Source of the DNA: Rhodospirillales bacterium
Lineage (GTDB): Bacteria > Pseudomonadota > Alphaproteobacteria > Rhodospirillales > Casp-alpha2
Reading direction: 5' to 3'
DNA length: 64,000 nt
NCBI GenBank assembly: GCA_017640505.1
Contig: JAEPQO010000001.1
Span: 388,625-452,624, forward strand
Position numbers and translations under genes: made by a program. This document shows positions 62,771 through 64,000 of this stretch, piece by piece. Each line of letters starts with the position of its first letter. Positions within the stretch are counted from its first letter, which is position 1. The notes beneath the pieces are model-generated. The model had not been told where the DNA came from. It searched no databases and worked only from the letters and a program-made list of their open reading frames with translations.

Positions 62771-64000
62771 TCAGAGGGTTTGGGAGCCTTTTCCGAACTC
62801 CGGATAAGCTTCCATGCCGCATTCCGCGCGGTCGAGGCCGAGCTCTTCGTCCTCTTCCGAAACCCGGATGCCGATGGTCACTTTCAGGATCATCCAGACG
62901 ATGGCGCTGGCGACGGAGACGAATACCCCGATCGCGACAACGCCGATGGCCTGGGTGACGATGGAACCGCTGCCGAAGATGCCGACGGCGAGCGTGCCCC
63001 AGATGCCTGCGACGAGGTGCGCCGAGATGGCACCGACCACGTCATCGATCTTCATCTTGTCGATCATCGGCACCGCGAACACGACCAGCGCACCACCGAT
63101 CCCGCCAACGATCATGGCGAAGAAGTGGTTCTGCAGGTCCGGACCCGCGGTGATGGCAACGAGGCCACCGATGGCACCGTTAAGGGCCAGCGAGACGTCG
63201 ACCTTCTTGTAGATCAGCTGAGCGAGGATCATCGCCACGACCACGCCGGCAGCAGCTGCCAGGTTGGTGTTAACGTAGACGATGGACATCGCGGCGGCGT
63301 CAAGCGCGGAACCCAGCGCGAGCTGCGAACCACCGTTGAAGCCGAACCAGCCGAACCACAGGATGAACGTACCTAGCGTGGCGAGCGGGATGTTCGCACC
63401 CGGCAGCGCCCGGATGGAACCGTCCGAACCGTACTTGCCTTTGCGGGCACCGAGGATGATGGCACCGGTCAGCGCGGCCCAGCCGCCCGTCGAGTGCACC
63501 AGCGTCGAACCGGCAAAGTCGGAGAAGCCCATGGCTGCGAGCCAGCCGCCGCCCCAGACCCAGGATGCCTGGACCGGGTAGATGATGGCAGCAAGGACGA
63601 CCACGAAGATAACGAACGGCCAGAATTTGATGCGCTCGGCAACCGTGCCGGATACGATTGAGGCCGCGGTCGCGACGAACACCATCTGGAAGAACCAGTC
63701 GGACGCCACCGAGTAACCGGTGTCGGCAACGGCTGCGACCATTTCAGGCGTCGCTTCGTCGGCGTTGATCAGCGCCAGTTCGTCTGCGCCCGGGTTGTAG
63801 AACAGGCTGAACGTGCCCATCCAACCGCCTTCCGGCACACCGACGTACATGATGTTGTAGCCGATCAGGTAGAACATGATGCCGGCGACGGAGTAGAGCG
63901 CGATGTTCTTGAGGCAGATCGTGGCCGTGTTCTTGGAACGGACAAGACCGGATTCAAGCATCGCAAAGCCGGCGGCCATGAACATCACGAGGACGCCATG
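62771..64000 (-). CDS. amt: Ammonium transporter (Amt), N-terminus outside the window
   Basis: Amt conducts ammonium across the inner membrane. The frame enters from the right edge (409 residues visible) with VLVMFMAAGFAMLESGLVRS, followed by about ten membrane helices. Signature regions are SNTLVHSTGG-type sequence (here FAGSTLVHSTGGWAALTGAI), LGTFILWFGWFGFNGGS, and FAVPMIDKMKIDDVVGAISA with HLVAGIWGTLAVGIF (the twin conserved His are in VHSTGG and SAHLVAG). The C-terminal tail GLDRAECGMEAYPEFG is cytoplasmic. Such genes are usually paired with glnK, which is not in this window. Confidence 0.95.
   Translation of the reverse strand, partial: HGVLVMFMAAGFAMLESGLVRSKNTATICLKNIALYSVAGIMFYLIGYNIMYVGVPEGGWMGTFSLFYNPGADELALINADEATPEMVAAVADTGYSVASDWFFQMVFVATAASIVSGTVAERIKFWPFVIFVVVLAAIIYPVQASWVWGGGWLAAMGFSDFAGSTLVHSTGGWAALTGAIILGARKGKYGSDGSIRALPGANIPLATLGTFILWFGWFGFNGGSQLALGSALDAAAMSIVYVNTNLAAAAGVVVAMILAQLIYKKVDVSLALNGAIGGLVAITAGPDLQNHFFAMIVGGIGGALVVFAVPMIDKMKIDDVVGAISAHLVAGIWGTLAVGIFGSGSIVTQAIGVVAIGVFVSVASAIVWMILKVTIGIRVSEEDEELGLDRAECGMEAYPEFGKGSQTL

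Noticed and set aside
1-64000. tRNA, rRNA, CRISPR arrays, IS elements or prophage
   Set aside because: No cloverleaf-like segment, direct-repeat array, transposase, integrase or phage structural gene was seen in any gap or frame. The visible gaps are short and mostly explained by promoters.

Overview
The window is a gene-dense, GC-rich stretch of an alphaproteobacterial chromosome. The gene content and order point to the Rhodospirillales or a close relative. This is inferred from protein resemblance and synteny only, and no search was run. I find 69 protein-coding genes, two of them cut by the window edges (dnaK on the left, an amt ammonium transporter on the right). I saw no rRNA, tRNA, insertion sequence, prophage or CRISPR array. 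The only gene-free stretch longer than 300 bp is 33936-34364.

That gap is the most important landmark. It lies between ppsR (minus) and hemE (plus), which is the classical position of oriC in alphaproteobacteria. It holds an exact DnaA box, two near-exact boxes close together, a stem-loop and a strongly AT-rich tract. About 10-13 kb to its right, three identical perfect 16-bp parS palindromes flank mnmG, just before parA and parB. The window therefore appears to cover the replication origin and the centromere-like segregation locus of the main chromosome.

Layout from left to right. (1) 1-2.4 kb: heat-shock operon hrcA-grpE-dnaK. (2) 2.6-5.1 kb: rph-rdgB-hemW. (3) 5.1-13.0 kb: an LpoA-like lipoprotein, rsmI, yraN, a BON-domain lipoprotein, a SirB1-like protein, gshB, arfB, an orphan STAS-like protein and comM. 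(4) 13.0-17.0 kb: a small secreted protein facing a 1138-residue FecR / coiled-coil / RTX surface protein. (5) 17.1-21.0 kb: histidine operon hisB-DUF2628-hisH-hisA-hisF-hisE plus a HIT protein. (6) 21.2-23.1 kb: hslVU. (7) 23.1-33.9 kb: the conserved origin-left block (XRE regulator, smr, mltA, Tim44-like, fxsA, secB, dnaQ, coaE, aroE, maf, ppsR), with a lutABC lactate operon placed between smr and mltA. (8) 33.9-34.4 kb: putative oriC. (9) 34.4-38.4 kb: hemE-hemH-hemJ-rho. (10) 38.4-43.3 kb: an accessory block (PAS protein, quinone oxidoreductase, ogt, YyaL-like, DUF6489, 2Fe-2S protein). (11) 43.4-53.4 kb: mnmE-parS-mnmG-parS-rsmG-parA-parB, then holA-lptE-leuS. (12) 53.5-64 kb: DUF3576, a ThiE/TenI-like protein, yggS, an L,D-transpeptidase, ribA, an orphan OmpR-type regulator, lolA, ftsK and amt.

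Most of the genes are housekeeping: replication and segregation (oriC, dnaQ, holA, parAB, ftsK), protein quality control (dnaK/grpE/hrcA, hslVU, secB), tRNA and rRNA modification (mnmE, mnmG, rsmG, rsmI), haem synthesis and envelope maintenance (lptE, lolA, mltA, LpoA-like). Genes are packed tightly, with many 1-4 bp stop/start overlaps that suggest translational coupling. The least described items are the FecR/coiled-coil/RTX protein, whose helical region repeats with an exact 70-residue period, and its small secreted neighbour. I found no convincing wholly new multi-gene system.
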